Source: Catellatospora sichuanensis (GTDB taxonomy: Bacteria > Actinomycetota > Actinomycetes > Mycobacteriales > Micromonosporaceae). Taken from it: a DNA stretch of 64,000 bases. The stretch is from the NCBI RefSeq assembly GCF_007483665.1, contig NZ_VIQO01000014.1, positions 62,001-126,000 on the forward strand, given 5' to 3'. Positions 25,379-34,159 of the stretch are shown here, one piece after another. Made by a program: the position numbers and the translations under genes. Each line of letters starts with the position of its first letter. The stretch's first letter is position 1. Under the pieces are notes generated by a model. The model made no database searches and was not told the DNA's origin. It saw only the letters and a program-made list of their open reading frames with translations.

Positions 25379-26198
25379 CCACCCCAGCACCCGTACGCGT
25401 CGCGGCCCGGTCACCTACCTGGTCCGCCTGCTCGTGATCGCCTACCTGTTCCTGCTCGTGGCGTGGCCGGTGTACCTGGTCGGCAAGAACACGTTCGCCG
25501 ACGGCATGGACAACATCAACGGCATCCTCGAAGACCCCGACATCGTGCACGCGATAACCCTGACCGTGCAGGTCGCGATCATCGCGGTGATCATCAACAC
25601 GCTGTTCGGGGTCGGCATCTCACTGCTGCTCGTCCGCTACGACTTCCCCGGCAAGCGCCTGCTCAGCGCCCTGCTGGACATGCCGCTGTCGGTGTCGCCG
25701 ATCGTCGTCGGCCTGGCCCTGGTGCTGGTGTACGGCGGGCGCACCGGCTGGTTCGGACCCGGCCTGGAGAGCATGGGCTTCCAGGTCATCTTCGCCACCC
25801 CCGGCATCGTGCTGGCCACGGTGTTCGTCGCGCTGCCGCTGGTGATCCGCGAAGTCGTGCCCGTGCTCGAGGAGGTCGGCGAGGAGCAGGAGCAGGCCGC
25901 CCGCAGCCTCGGCGCGAACGCCTGGCAGACGTTCCGGCGGATCACCCTGCCGTCGATCAAGTGGGGCGTCGTCTACGGCGTCGTACTGAGCCTGGCCCGG
26001 TCACTGGGCGAGTTCGGCGCGGTCAAGGTCGTCTCCGGCAACGTGCTCGGCCAGACCCGCACCGCCACCCTGGTGGTCGAGGAGAAGTACCTCAACTTCG
26101 ACAAGGGCGGCGCGTACGCCACCGCGTTCCTGCTCGCCCTGGTGGCGGTGGCCTGCATCATCATCGTCTCAGTCATTCGGCCGAAGGAAGACCGTTGA
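25371..26198 (+). CDS. cysW: Sulfate ABC transporter permease CysW
   Basis: A 275-residue partner permease with six helices. Its EAA loop is [20 protein letters not shown], and [12 protein letters not shown] near the end is typical of CysW. The GTG at 25371 overlaps CysT by eight bases. The CysA start (TTGA) overlaps its stop, so the whole operon is translationally coupled. Confidence 0.93.
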   Translation: MASHPSTRTRRGPVTYLVRLLVIAYLFLLVAWPVYLVGKNTFADGMDNINGILEDPDIVHAITLTVQVAIIAVIINTLFGVGISLLLVRYDFPGKRLLSALLDMPLSVSPIVVGLALVLVYGGRTGWFGPGLESMGFQVIFATPGIVLATVFVALPLVIREVVPVLEEVGEEQEQAARSLGANAWQTFRRITLPSIKWGVVYGVVLSLARSLGEFGAVKVVSGNVLGQTRTATLVVEEKYLNFDKGGAYATAFLLALVAVACIIIVSVIRPKEDR

Positions 26199-27178
26199 GT
26201 ATCGAGATCGTCAACGTTTCCAAGCGCTTCGGGGACTTCGTCGCGCTCGACAGCGTCTCCGTGAGCATCCCTTCCGGGCAGCTCACCGCCCTGCTCGGCC
26301 CGTCCGGCGGCGGCAAGTCGACGCTGCTGCGCATCATCGCCGGCCTGGAGACCGCCGACAGCGGGCGTATCGAGATCGAAGGCGTGGACGCGACGAAGCT
26401 GTCGCCGCAGAAACGCAACGTCGGATTCGTGTTCCAGCACTATGCGGCCTTCAAGCACCTGTCGGTGGCGCGCAACGTCGCGTTCGGACTGGAGATCCGC
26501 AAGCGGCCCAAGGACGAGATCCGCGAGCGCGTGCACGAGCTGCTCAATCTCGTGCACCTGTCCCAGTTCGCCGATCGGCTGCCCTCGCAGCTGTCCGGCG
26601 GCCAGCGCCAGCGCATGGCACTGGCGCGCGCGCTCGCCGTGCAGCCCACCGTGCTGCTGCTCGACGAGCCGTTCGGCGCGCTCGACGCCAAGGTCCGCAA
26701 GGAGCTTCGGGACTGGCTGCGCCGGCTGCACGACGAGGTCCACGTGACGACGGTCTTCGTCACGCACGACCAGGAGGAGGCGCTGGAGGTCGCCGACGAG
26801 ATCGTGGTCATCAACGAGGGCCGCGTGGAGCAGATCGGGTCGCCCGACGAGCTCTACGACTCCCCCGCCAACGACTTCGTCATGCGCTTCCTGGGCCCGG
26901 TCACCGAGCTGGGCGACCGCCTGGTGCGCCCGCACGACCTGCAGCTGCTGACCGGCGGCGGCGAGCCGGACGCGGTTCCGGGCCGCATCACGCGGATCAC
27001 CCGGGTCGGCTTCGAGATCAGGGTCGTGGTCGCCGTGGGCGAGCAGCTCGTGACGGTGACCCTCACCCGCAACGAGTTCCTGTCCCTGGGTCTGCAGGTC
27101 GGTTCCGAGGTGCAGGTGCGAATCGCGCCCGAGGTCGGGGCCGTGGTCGGGCAGCCGAGGCTGCTCGGCGCGGTCTGA
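26195..27178 (+). CDS. cysA: Sulfate ABC transporter ATP-binding protein CysA
   Basis: A 327-residue ATPase of the sulfate/molybdate group. Walker A is GPSGGGKST, the signature [15 protein letters not shown], Walker [12 protein letters not shown], and the switch His is in VTHDQEEA. The last 90 residues are a short regulatory TOBE-like domain beginning near RPHDLQLL. The start is TTG at 26195, overlapping the CysW stop, with GAAGGAAG a few bases before; no ATG or GTG is suitably placed. A hairpin (27207-27229) follows. Confidence 0.93.
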   Translation: MSIEIVNVSKRFGDFVALDSVSVSIPSGQLTALLGPSGGGKSTLLRIIAGLETADSGRIEIEGVDATKLSPQKRNVGFVFQHYAAFKHLSVARNVAFGLEIRKRPKDEIRERVHELLNLVHLSQFADRLPSQLSGGQRQRMALARALAVQPTVLLLDEPFGALDAKVRKELRDWLRRLHDEVHVTTVFVTHDQEEALEVADEIVVINEGRVEQIGSPDELYDSPANDFVMRFLGPVTELGDRLVRPHDLQLLTGGGEPDAVPGRITRITRVGFEIRVVVAVGEQLVTVTLTRNEFLSLGLQVGSEVQVRIAPEVGAVVGQPRLLGAV

Positions 27179-27206
27179 CGCCGCAGCACGGAGGCCTCCG
27201 GGCGGT

Positions 27207-27229
27207 GTGGCACGGTCCTAGCGTGCCAC
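27207..27229 (+). terminator. Terminator of the sulfate operon
   Basis: GTGGCACG (27207-27214) pairs with CGTGCCAC (27222-27229) over seven bases. Flanking GGAGGCC/GGAGGCCC segments could extend the structure. Confidence 0.6.
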
Positions 27230-27276
27230 CACTCGCCTGCGGAGGCCCCCGTGCGCGGTGATCGGCCGCGCCACGG

Positions 27277-27741
27277 TCATGAGCGGTGCCCGGTGGCGCT
27301 GTCTGCCGCGGTCTCGCGATCGGACCGCGGCCCGGCCGCCTGGCCGTCGGCGAGCAGGTCGAGCAGTGTGGTGCTGTCCAGCAGGTCGCTGGTGAACGCG
27401 TGGACCGACCGCCAGAGGCCGGGCAGCGCGGTGGCTGCGCCGCCGTACGTGATGGTGTGCGGTGGGCGGCCGCGAACACTGGCCAGCGCACCGCTGACCG
27501 CCCGCATGACGTCGCCGACGCTGATCTGCTCGATCCGCCGGGCCAGGCTGAAGCCGCCGTCCGTGCCGGGGCGGCTGCTCAGCAACTCGGCGCGCCGCAG
27601 ATCGGCCAGGATCGACGGCAGGTAGCTGACGGGAATGCCCTGCATGACGGCCAGATCGCTCGTCTTCACCGGACCGCCGCCCGCCGCGGCGATGGCCAGC
27701 ATGGCCTGCACCGCATAGTCGTGTCGCGCTGAGATGTGCAC
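27277..27741 (-). CDS. Rrf2-family transcriptional repressor
   Basis: A 154-residue winged-helix regulator of the Rrf2 family (HISARHDYAVQAMLAIA ... TSDLAVMQGIPVSYLPSILADLRRAELLSSRPGTDGGFSLAR). The conserved Cys triad that binds Fe-S clusters in IscR/NsrR is absent; no Cys is seen in the expected loop, as in CymR-type members that sense cysteine metabolism. It is convergent with the sulfate operon and is the obvious candidate regulator of it. GTG at 27741 gives the usual Rrf2 N-terminus; a GTG at 27771 would add ten residues. Confidence 0.85.
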   Translation of the reverse strand: MHISARHDYAVQAMLAIAAAGGGPVKTSDLAVMQGIPVSYLPSILADLRRAELLSSRPGTDGGFSLARRIEQISVGDVMRAVSGALASVRGRPPHTITYGGAATALPGLWRSVHAFTSDLLDSTTLLDLLADGQAAGPRSDRETAADSATGHRS

Positions 27742-27812
27742 GGCCCCATGGATTCCTGCTCGTGACGGCACGGCCGGCAGCAGGCGCGCGCAGCGTGCGG
27801 TGTCCGCATATT

Positions 27813-27838
27813 CCTATAACTTCGATAGATAATATAGG
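27813..27838. promoter_or_regulatory. AT-rich palindromic operator before the Rrf2 gene
   Basis: CCTATA (27813-27818) and TATAGG (27833-27838) are inverted repeats in an AT-rich island otherwise absent from this high-GC region. Rrf2 proteins bind such AT-rich dyads at their own promoters, so autoregulation is likely. Confidence 0.55.
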
Positions 27839-27894
27839 CGTTGCACGGCCGGGGCAATGGCGGTCACGATCCGATCTCGACCCCGGCCGACAGG

Positions 27895-28488
27895 TCAGTC
27901 GGCGCCCTTCGGCTTCGGCCGGGCCCGCAGGTGCGCGCGTTCGCCCTGGGTGCCGAACAGGCTGAGGAACTCCACCGGCTCGGGGCCGGCCGCGCCGAAC
28001 CAGTGCGGCACGCGCGTGTCGAACTCGGCCGCCTCACCGGGCACCAGCACCAGGTCCTGCTCGCCCAGCACCACCCGCAGCCGACCGTTGAGGACGTACA
28101 GCCATTCGTAGCCCTCGTGGGTCTTCGGCTCCGGGTTCCGGCGGCGGCTGTCGGCGGCGATCACCAGCTTGTACGCCTGGATCCCGCCCGCCCGGCGGGT
28201 CAGCGGCAGCATGGTCATCCCATGGCGGGTGACCGGGCGCAGGTGGATGCGCGGGTCGCCGGTCGGCGGGGCGTCGACGAGCTCGTCCAGCGTGACGCCG
28301 TGCGCCCTGGCCAGCGGAAGCAGCAATTCGAGGGTCGGCCGCCGGGAGCCGGACTCCAGCCGGGACAGGGTGCTCACCGAGATCCCGGTGGCCGTCGACA
28401 GGTCGGCGAGGGTGGTCTCCCGCTGCTGGCGCAGTGCGCGCAGCCGGGGACCGACCGCGCCGAGGGCTTGATCAAGGTCGTCGTCCAT
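27895..28488 (-). CDS. XRE-family regulator with C-terminal cupin domain
   Basis: A 197-residue regulator. Residues 8-65 are an XRE helix-turn-helix (VGPRLRALRQQRETTLADLSTATGIS and SRLESGSRRPTLELLLPLA). Residues 100-185 are a cupin fold (THEGYEWLYVLNGRLRVVLGEQDLVLVPGEAAEFDTRVPHWF) that in relatives binds a small ligand or metal. It is divergent from the methyltransferase at 28608, which it may control. Confidence 0.9.
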   Translation of the reverse strand: MDDDLDQALGAVGPRLRALRQQRETTLADLSTATGISVSTLSRLESGSRRPTLELLLPLARAHGVTLDELVDAPPTGDPRIHLRPVTRHGMTMLPLTRRAGGIQAYKLVIAADSRRRNPEPKTHEGYEWLYVLNGRLRVVLGEQDLVLVPGEAAEFDTRVPHWFGAAGPEPVEFLSLFGTQGERAHLRARPKPKGAD

Positions 28489-28607
28489 GGCACCACTTTG
28501 CCAGATCAGCAACAGGATTTGCGAATACAGCCGAGGGTCTCGCATGGTTGTCCCCTGGCCACGGCCCATCCGTGACCATGGCCGAGGCAACCGCGGAAGG
28601 GACCGTC

Positions 28608-29285
28608 ATGACCGAGGAGTTCAGCAAGGCGTACTGGGAAGGCCACTACCACGGCCACGGCGCGGGCCACCGGACGCCCAACCCACACCTGGTCGCAGAG
28701 GCCGCTGAGCTGACCCCCGGCACTGCGCTGGACGCCGGTTGCGGCGAGGGAGCCGAGGCGATCTGGCTCGCCGCCCAGGGCTGGCAGGTCACCGCGGTGG
28801 ACATCGCCGACGGCGCGCTGCGCAACGCGCGCGCACACGCGCAGGCCGCCGGCGACCCGGTCGCCGCCCGGATCGACTGGCTCCAGGCGGACCTGTCCGA
28901 CTGGGCTCCGCCCGTGGAACGGTTCGACCTGGTCTGCTCCCTCTACGTGCACCCGACGACGTCCCGCGAGTCGCTGGCGGACCGGCTGGCGGCCGCGGTC
29001 GCGCCGGGCGGCACGCTGCTGATCGTCGGCCACCACCCGTCGGACCCGCGGCCCGTCTCCCACGCCGCGGCACGCGACGTGCATTTCACCGCCGCCGACG
29101 TGGCAGCCGGACTCGACCCCGACCGGTGGGAGATCCTCGTCGCCGAGGACAGGCACCGCCCGATCACCGGAGACGACGGCCACCACAGCCACCACGGCCA
29201 GGACGGTCACGACGGCCACGACAGCCACAGGCACAGCCTCCACGACACCGTGGTGCGCGCCCGCAAGCTCCCCCACAACGCTTGA
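28608..29285 (+). CDS. SAM-dependent methyltransferase with His-rich C-terminal insert
   Basis: A 225-residue class I methyltransferase. Motif I is LDAGCGEGAEAIWLAAQGW with the acidic post-motif VTAVDIADG; GTLLIVGHHPSD is a later landmark shared with the paralogue at 46582-47256. Near the C-terminus, about residues 186-212, is a run with ten or so His and several Asp (GHHSHHGQDGHDGHDSHRHS) that the paralogue lacks and that could bind metal. GGAAGGG lies six bases before the ATG; an in-frame ATG 30 bases upstream is less well placed. The substrate is unknown. Confidence 0.88.
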   Translation: MTEEFSKAYWEGHYHGHGAGHRTPNPHLVAEAAELTPGTALDAGCGEGAEAIWLAAQGWQVTAVDIADGALRNARAHAQAAGDPVAARIDWLQADLSDWAPPVERFDLVCSLYVHPTTSRESLADRLAAAVAPGGTLLIVGHHPSDPRPVSHAAARDVHFTAADVAAGLDPDRWEILVAEDRHRPITGDDGHHSHHGQDGHDGHDSHRHSLHDTVVRARKLPHNA

Positions 29286-29560
29286 CGCGTGTCGGCACCG
29301 GTCGGCTGACCGTGCGACGCATGTCCGGGGCCGGTCGGTCGAGTTCGGCCGCCAGCTCGTCCGGATGCCGGGCCGCCGGACCGAGCGTGCGCACACCGCT
29401 GCCCGCCCCCGGCGAGCTCGCCCGCGGCGGGCCGCAACGTGGTGTGGGCGCGGCGCATCAGGTCCCGGTCGTCGACCGCGTGCCCTTTCGCAGGTCGGGG
29501 TGGGATTGAACGGGCGGCGCGCGGGTAGGCAGAGGGGGTAGCGGCAAAGGAGCAGAATCG

Positions 29561-29962
29561 ATGACCGACATCGTCCATTTCACCATCGCGACCGTGGCAG
29601 AGCAGAGCGCCGACTTCCGGCGCGTGCTGTGGACCGGCGGGCATACCCAGCTCGTCATCATGACGATCCCGCCGGGCGGCGAGATCGGCGACGAGGTCCA
29701 CCCCGACACCGACCAGATCCTGACCTTCGTCAGCGGGACCGGCGAGGCCGACGTCGCCGGGCAGACACGACCGGTGGCGCAGGGCGACCTGGTGGTCGTG
29801 CCCGCCGGCACCCGGCACAATTTCCGCAACACCGGGGCGAACCCGCTGGTGCTGTACACCGTCTACGGCCCGCCCGACCACGCCGACGGCGCCGTGCACA
29901 CCACCAAGGAGCAGGCGGAGGCCGCCGAGGAGGCGGGCCGCGACCAGCCGCCCGGTGCGTGA
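29561..29962 (+). CDS. Cupin domain protein
   Basis: A 133-residue single-domain cupin. Motif 1 is GDEVHPDTDQILTFVSGTGE (His and Asp/Glu metal ligands) and motif 2 is GDLVVVPAGTRHNFRN. It is a mannose-6-phosphate-isomerase-like cupin of unknown role. It is followed 30 bases later by a small membrane protein gene. Confidence 0.85.
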   Translation: MTDIVHFTIATVAEQSADFRRVLWTGGHTQLVIMTIPPGGEIGDEVHPDTDQILTFVSGTGEADVAGQTRPVAQGDLVVVPAGTRHNFRNTGANPLVLYTVYGPPDHADGAVHTTKEQAEAAEEAGRDQPPGA

Positions 29963-29992
29963 CTCCCCTACGTTGACCGCGGTGAATACGCT

Positions 29993-30199
29993 ATGGCCAT
30001 GGCAGATGGCTTGATCGGGATCTTCTTCACCGCGGCAGGGCTGTTCATCTTCTACTGGATCGTCCGCAACGCGGTGGCGCACGGCATGTGGGACGCCTGG
30101 GAGCGGCGCGCCAAGCACGAGCGCAAGGCCGTACACCAGGCCGCGGTCCGCGCGTCCGGGGACGTGCCCGACCCGGCCGTCCCGCAGGCGGTCGAGTGA
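29993..30199 (+). CDS. Small single-pass membrane protein
   Basis: A 68-residue protein with one transmembrane helix (residues 7-27, LIGIFFTAAGLFIFYWIVRNAV) and a basic helical cytoplasmic tail (WDAWERRAKHERKAVHQAAVRA). A second ATG at 29999 is equally possible. The function is unknown; codon use is native. Confidence 0.6.
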   Translation: MAMADGLIGIFFTAAGLFIFYWIVRNAVAHGMWDAWERRAKHERKAVHQAAVRASGDVPDPAVPQAVE

Positions 30200-30241
30200 G
30201 CCGCGGGCGGCAGCTGTCAGCGCACGATGGCCTTGGTTCGA

Positions 30242-31189
30242 TCAAACGGCGGCGGCCACCGGGCGCCGGGTCGGCAGCGCCGCGACGGCGAGGGAGAGTA
30301 GCCCGAACCCGAGGCCGCCCAGGAACAGCACACTGAGCGCGGGCAGGCCAAGCCACTCCCACAGCGGGTGCCAGGAGTAGTGGTACTCCCCCAGGTGGTG
30401 CCACAGCATCTGCGGCGCGGCAAGCACGATCGGCGCCCACCACAGGAACATCGCGAACCCGAACAGCGACTTGGCGAACCCGGCGCCGCGGGACGCGGTG
30501 CGGCGGCTCGCCCAGGCGAACAGCCACCAGCCGGCCAGCGCGCCGAACAGCCCGGCGACGGCCGCGGCGGGGTACACGGCCACCGGGGTGGGCCGGGTCA
30601 GGATGATGCCGAAGCCGTTGCTGCCGCGACTGCCCGCAGCGAACCCGCTCACGGACACGACCTGGTCGCCGCGGCCCGCGTGGAGCACGGTCTCGCGGGG
30701 GGCGGTGTCGGGATCGCATCCTGCTTCGCAGGGGTCCAGGAATGTCACCTTGGGGTATCCGACGGTCCAGCCGCCCGCTCGCAGGCGCTCGACGACACCG
30801 TCGAGGACCTGCTTCTGCTCGGCGGGGCCGACGTCCCGGCCCAGCGACCCGCCGACCCCGGCCAAGCCGTACTCCCCGCCGTCGCCCAGCAGCAGCGCGT
30901 CCACGCTCTTCCAGGTGACCGGCTCGCCGTACATGACGAAAACCGACTGCGGCTCCGGGTCGAGGTGCGCGCCGATGTCGGTGCCGGGCATCAGCTCGTC
31001 TAGTACCTCGACGGCCTCGGCATTGGTCAGCGGACGCATCGTCCACCACGCGGCCCAGCTCGCGAGGCTCGCCGCGTACAGGCCGCAGCCGAGGGCGGCC
31101 AGCAGCGCGAAGGCGACGACGGAGCGGCTGGCGGGCCGCCCGAGCCGCGCGCGCAGGGTGGGACGGTCCGCGACGGACGGTTCGCTCAT
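30242..31189 (-). CDS. Polytopic membrane protein of unknown function
   Basis: A 315-residue protein with one N-terminal helix (residues 23-50), an outer domain of about 130 residues containing CEAGC (a possible disulphide), and three or four C-terminal helices (VYPAAAVAGLFGALAGWWLFAWA; FAMFLWWAPIVLAAP; LGGLGFGLLSLAVAAL). No family is recognised. It is convergent with the small membrane protein and stands alone. Confidence 0.7.
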   Translation of the reverse strand: MSEPSVADRPTLRARLGRPASRSVVAFALLAALGCGLYAASLASWAAWWTMRPLTNAEAVEVLDELMPGTDIGAHLDPEPQSVFVMYGEPVTWKSVDALLLGDGGEYGLAGVGGSLGRDVGPAEQKQVLDGVVERLRAGGWTVGYPKVTFLDPCEAGCDPDTAPRETVLHAGRGDQVVSVSGFAAGSRGSNGFGIILTRPTPVAVYPAAAVAGLFGALAGWWLFAWASRRTASRGAGFAKSLFGFAMFLWWAPIVLAAPQMLWHHLGEYHYSWHPLWEWLGLPALSVLFLGGLGFGLLSLAVAALPTRRPVAAAV

Positions 31190-31283
31190 CGCGGCACCAT
31201 AGCCGATCGGCGACGATGACGTGTGCCGCTGCCCGCACCGCTGCGTCCGGCCGGCACGGCGGCAGCCGCGCCGGCGTGCCCGC

Positions 31284-31679
31284 TCAGGGCGGCGGCATCG
31301 TGGAAAGCAGCTCCGTGGCGGCGGCCAGCAGTTGGTTGGCGCGGACGGCGAGCGTCGTGGCGAGGCCGTGCGCGGTGCCGCCGGTGGTCTCGGCCAGCGC
31401 CCGCAGGGCGGTCAGGTCATGGTCGAGCCGGGCGAGCGCACCGACCAGGTCGGCCACGCCCGCACCCTGCAGGTGCGCCGCGATGTCGTCCAGGGCCATG
31501 CCGCTGGACTCCAGCCGCTGCACGGTCGCGATCTGCTCGACCGTCGCCGGGTCGTACAGCCGGAAGCCGCCGGTGGTACGCGAGGCAGGGGTGATCAGAC
31601 CGAGGTTGGTGTAGAAGTCGACGGTGCGGTTGCTCACGCCCGCGGCAGCGGCGAGCTCGCCTATCCGCATCAGCGCCAT
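31284..31679 (-). CDS. MerR-family transcriptional regulator
   Basis: A 131-residue regulator with the MerR winged helix (MRIGELAAAAGVSNRTVDFYTNLGLITPASRTTGGFRLYDPATVEQIATVQRLE split over residues 4-56) and a helical dimerisation tail; no metal-binding Cys pattern is present. Immediately upstream is a CACGTG-centred dyad (TTCACGTGTT near 31710), a possible autoregulatory site. Confidence 0.87.
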   Translation of the reverse strand: MALMRIGELAAAAGVSNRTVDFYTNLGLITPASRTTGGFRLYDPATVEQIATVQRLESSGMALDDIAAHLQGAGVADLVGALARLDHDLTALRALAETTGGTAHGLATTLAVRANQLLAAATELLSTMPPP

Positions 31680-31965
31680 GAGCAGCCTCGTTCCAGCAAC
31701 CGTACAGTTTCACGTGTTAGTGTCAGCCTTGTGGCTGATCATACCGCCGGCCGCCGTGTACGGCACCGGTCGCGACCGCACGCGACGACGCCGCGGCTGA
31801 GGCGGGGAGCACCGGCGCCGCCGTGCTGATCCTCATCGGATCGTCACCGTCCACCGCCGCGTGCCCGGGGGCCCAGCGGTCCGCGCACGGTATGCCGCCG
31901 GCCGCCGCCTCCGCAAGCCACCGCCGCAGCTGACGCCCGGCGGCGTTCCACAGGAGAGGAAACAC

Positions 31966-33108
31966 ATGGTCTTCAAGAAGCTGCTCGCCGGACTCGGGCT
32001 GGGCGGCGTCGAGGTCGACACCGTACTGTCGCCCCACCCCGCGGTCCCGGGCGGTCCGCTGAGCGGCCAGGTGAACCTGCGCGCCAAGTCCGATACCGAG
32101 ATCACCGCGATTTCGCTGCTGCTCACCGCGACCGGCCCGGCTGGCGAGCTGGAACTGGCCCGCTACCAGGTGGCGCAGCACCTGCGGCTGCCGTCGGGTG
32201 CCGGCCAGGCTGTGCCGTTCACGGTGACGGTCCCGGCCCATGCCCCGTTCACCGGGCTGTACGGCCAGGCGCTGCCGGGTGTCGGCGTCGGCGTGCGCAC
32301 CGAGGTTTCGGTAGCTTCCGGCAGCGCCAAGGGCGACTTCGACCCCGCCCGCATCGACGCCTCGCCGGCGCAGCAGCAGATCATGGACGCGCTGGGCACG
32401 ATCGGGTGCCGGTTCGTACGCAACGAGCTGCGTCCCGGCGGCATGGCCGGTCTGCCCGTGCCCGCCGCGCAGGCGATCACCTGCTACGCGCCGCTTCCCG
32501 AGGGCGGGCAGCACGGCCCGCACATCCCCCTGCTGACCTTCACCGTCGCCGCGGTCGGCGACGGCCTCGTGGTGCTGGCCGAGCTCACCGGCCGGTTCGG
32601 CGCGCCCGACCGGCACGACCTGTCGGCGGCCGACCTCCAGCGGCTCGCCGCTACCGAGGGCGGCTGGATCGCCGAGGTCGACCGCTGGCTCACCACCGCC
32701 CTGGACAAGCTCGCCTCGCCCGCTGCGGCGCCGGGGGCGTTCCTGCAGTCGCCCGCACCCGCACAGCCCGGCTTCGGCCACGCGCCGGGCGGCTACGGCC
32801 AGCCCGGGTACGGGCAGCAGGGCCGTCCCGGATATGCGTACGGCGGCCATGGCGGGCACCACGGCGGCTACAAGTACGGCGGCTACCGGGGCAAGCCCAG
32901 CATGGCCGGCGCGATGGCGGCCGGGGTCGGCGGTGCGGCGCTCGGCTTCCTCGGCGGCATGGTCATCGGCGACATGATCGGCGACGCGATGGCTCCCGAC
33001 CTGGGCGACGCCGCGTCCGCGGCCGGAATGCCGGACACGGGTGCGGCCGACGCCGGTTTCGACGACTTCGGCGGTGGGGATTTCGGAGGCGACTTCGGAG
33101 ACTTCTGA
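31966..33108 (+). CDS. Spo0M-like sporulation-control protein with Gly-rich tail
   Basis: A 380-residue protein. Residues 1-245 match the Spo0M family, an arrestin-like beta-sandwich pair (VFKKLLAGLGLGGVEVDTVL ... GGPLSGQVNLRAKSDTEITAISLLL ... VPFTVTVPAHAPFTGLYGQALPGVGVGVRTEVSV). The tail is Gly/Tyr/His-rich, then has a glycine-zipper-like hydrophobic segment (AGAMAAGVGGAALGFLGGMVIGDMIGDAMA) and an acidic Phe-Gly-rich end. AGGAGAGG precedes the ATG. Family members influence sporulation and stress in Bacillus; the role here is inferred. A strong hairpin follows. Confidence 0.85.
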   Translation: MVFKKLLAGLGLGGVEVDTVLSPHPAVPGGPLSGQVNLRAKSDTEITAISLLLTATGPAGELELARYQVAQHLRLPSGAGQAVPFTVTVPAHAPFTGLYGQALPGVGVGVRTEVSVASGSAKGDFDPARIDASPAQQQIMDALGTIGCRFVRNELRPGGMAGLPVPAAQAITCYAPLPEGGQHGPHIPLLTFTVAAVGDGLVVLAELTGRFGAPDRHDLSAADLQRLAATEGGWIAEVDRWLTTALDKLASPAAAPGAFLQSPAPAQPGFGHAPGGYGQPGYGQQGRPGYAYGGHGGHHGGYKYGGYRGKPSMAGAMAAGVGGAALGFLGGMVIGDMIGDAMAPDLGDAASAAGMPDTGAADAGFDDFGGGDFGGDFGDF

Positions 33109-33118
33109 CCGCCGAACC

Positions 33119-33159
33119 GGGTGGTGCGGGCCTGTCCTAGCCGTAGGCCCGCACCACCC
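33119..33159 (+). terminator. Strong hairpin terminator after the Spo0M gene
   Basis: GGGTGGTGCGGGCCT (33119-33133) pairs perfectly with 33145-33159 over an 11-base loop. Confidence 0.8.
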
Positions 33160-33198
33160 ACCCTCTGTGCACACCGCCCGTAGACGAAGGAGACCTGC

Positions 33199-33993
33199 GT
33201 GAAGTCCTCTAACCCGGTGCTCGGGCGGATCACCGCCGCCGCGCAGCAACCGACCTACAGCGTGCCCGGCGGCCAGACCTACGAGCAGCCGGCCGGGTAC
33301 GGATACCCGGAGACCGTCCAGGCCTCCCGCGACGTCATGACGATCGACGACGTCGTGGTCAAGACCGTGTCCCTGATCGGCGTGGCGGTGGCCGCGGCCG
33401 CCGCGACCTGGATCCTCGTGCCGACGCAGGCGCTGGTGCCGACCTGGATCGCCGCGATGCTCGTCGGGCTCGTGCTGGGCCTGGTCATCTCGTTCGCCCA
33501 GATCACCAACCCGGTCATCCTGTTCACCTACGCGGTCGTCGAGGGCGTGTTCCTCGGCGCGGTGTCCAAGGCGTTCGAGACCCGCTGGAACGGCATCGTG
33601 CTCCAGGCGGTCATCGCGACCCTGGGCGTCTTCTTCATCATGGCCGCGCTGTACCGGGCCCGGATCATCCGGGCCACGCCGAAATTCATGAAGGTCGTGA
33701 TCGGAGCCGCTGCCGGGCTGGCCGTGGTCATGCTGGTCAACTTCGGCATCAGCCTGTTCACCGGATCGGCCGGTCCGCTGCGCAACGGCGGCACCATCGC
33801 GATCATCTTCTCGCTGATCTGCATCGTCGTCGCGGCGCTGATGTTCGTGGTCAGCTTCCAGCAGATCGAGGACGGCGTCGCCGCCGGCCTGCCCCGCAAG
33901 TACGGCTGGCTCGGCGCGTTCGGCATCCTCGTCGAGCTCGTCTGGCTCTACCTGGAGATCCTGCGCCTCATCTCGTACTTCCAGGAAGACTGA
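33199..33993 (+). CDS. Bax inhibitor-1/YccA-family membrane protein
   Basis: A 264-residue protein with seven transmembrane helices after a 45-residue cytoplasmic N-terminus. Landmarks are the QITNPVILFTYAVVEGVFLGAVSKAFE segment and the C-terminal EDGVAAGLPRKYGWLGAFGILVELVWLYLEILRL, with the paired acidic residues that form the calcium/proton-sensing site in characterised relatives. GTG at 33199 follows GAAGGAGA. Confidence 0.9.
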   Translation: MKSSNPVLGRITAAAQQPTYSVPGGQTYEQPAGYGYPETVQASRDVMTIDDVVVKTVSLIGVAVAAAAATWILVPTQALVPTWIAAMLVGLVLGLVISFAQITNPVILFTYAVVEGVFLGAVSKAFETRWNGIVLQAVIATLGVFFIMAALYRARIIRATPKFMKVVIGAAAGLAVVMLVNFGISLFTGSAGPLRNGGTIAIIFSLICIVVAALMFVVSFQQIEDGVAAGLPRKYGWLGAFGILVELVWLYLEILRLISYFQED

Positions 33994-34159
33994 CACCGGC
34001 CAGGCGGCCCGGGCGTCCTCCCCTGCCCGGGCCGCCGCACGGCGGGACCACATGGAATGCCCGCATTGACCGGGTATGACGTCCTCTCGGCCTCGATACT
34101 GATCGTTGGACCAGGTCGGCCCCGGCCGTGCCTGCGACGATCACGGAACGGGGAGATCC

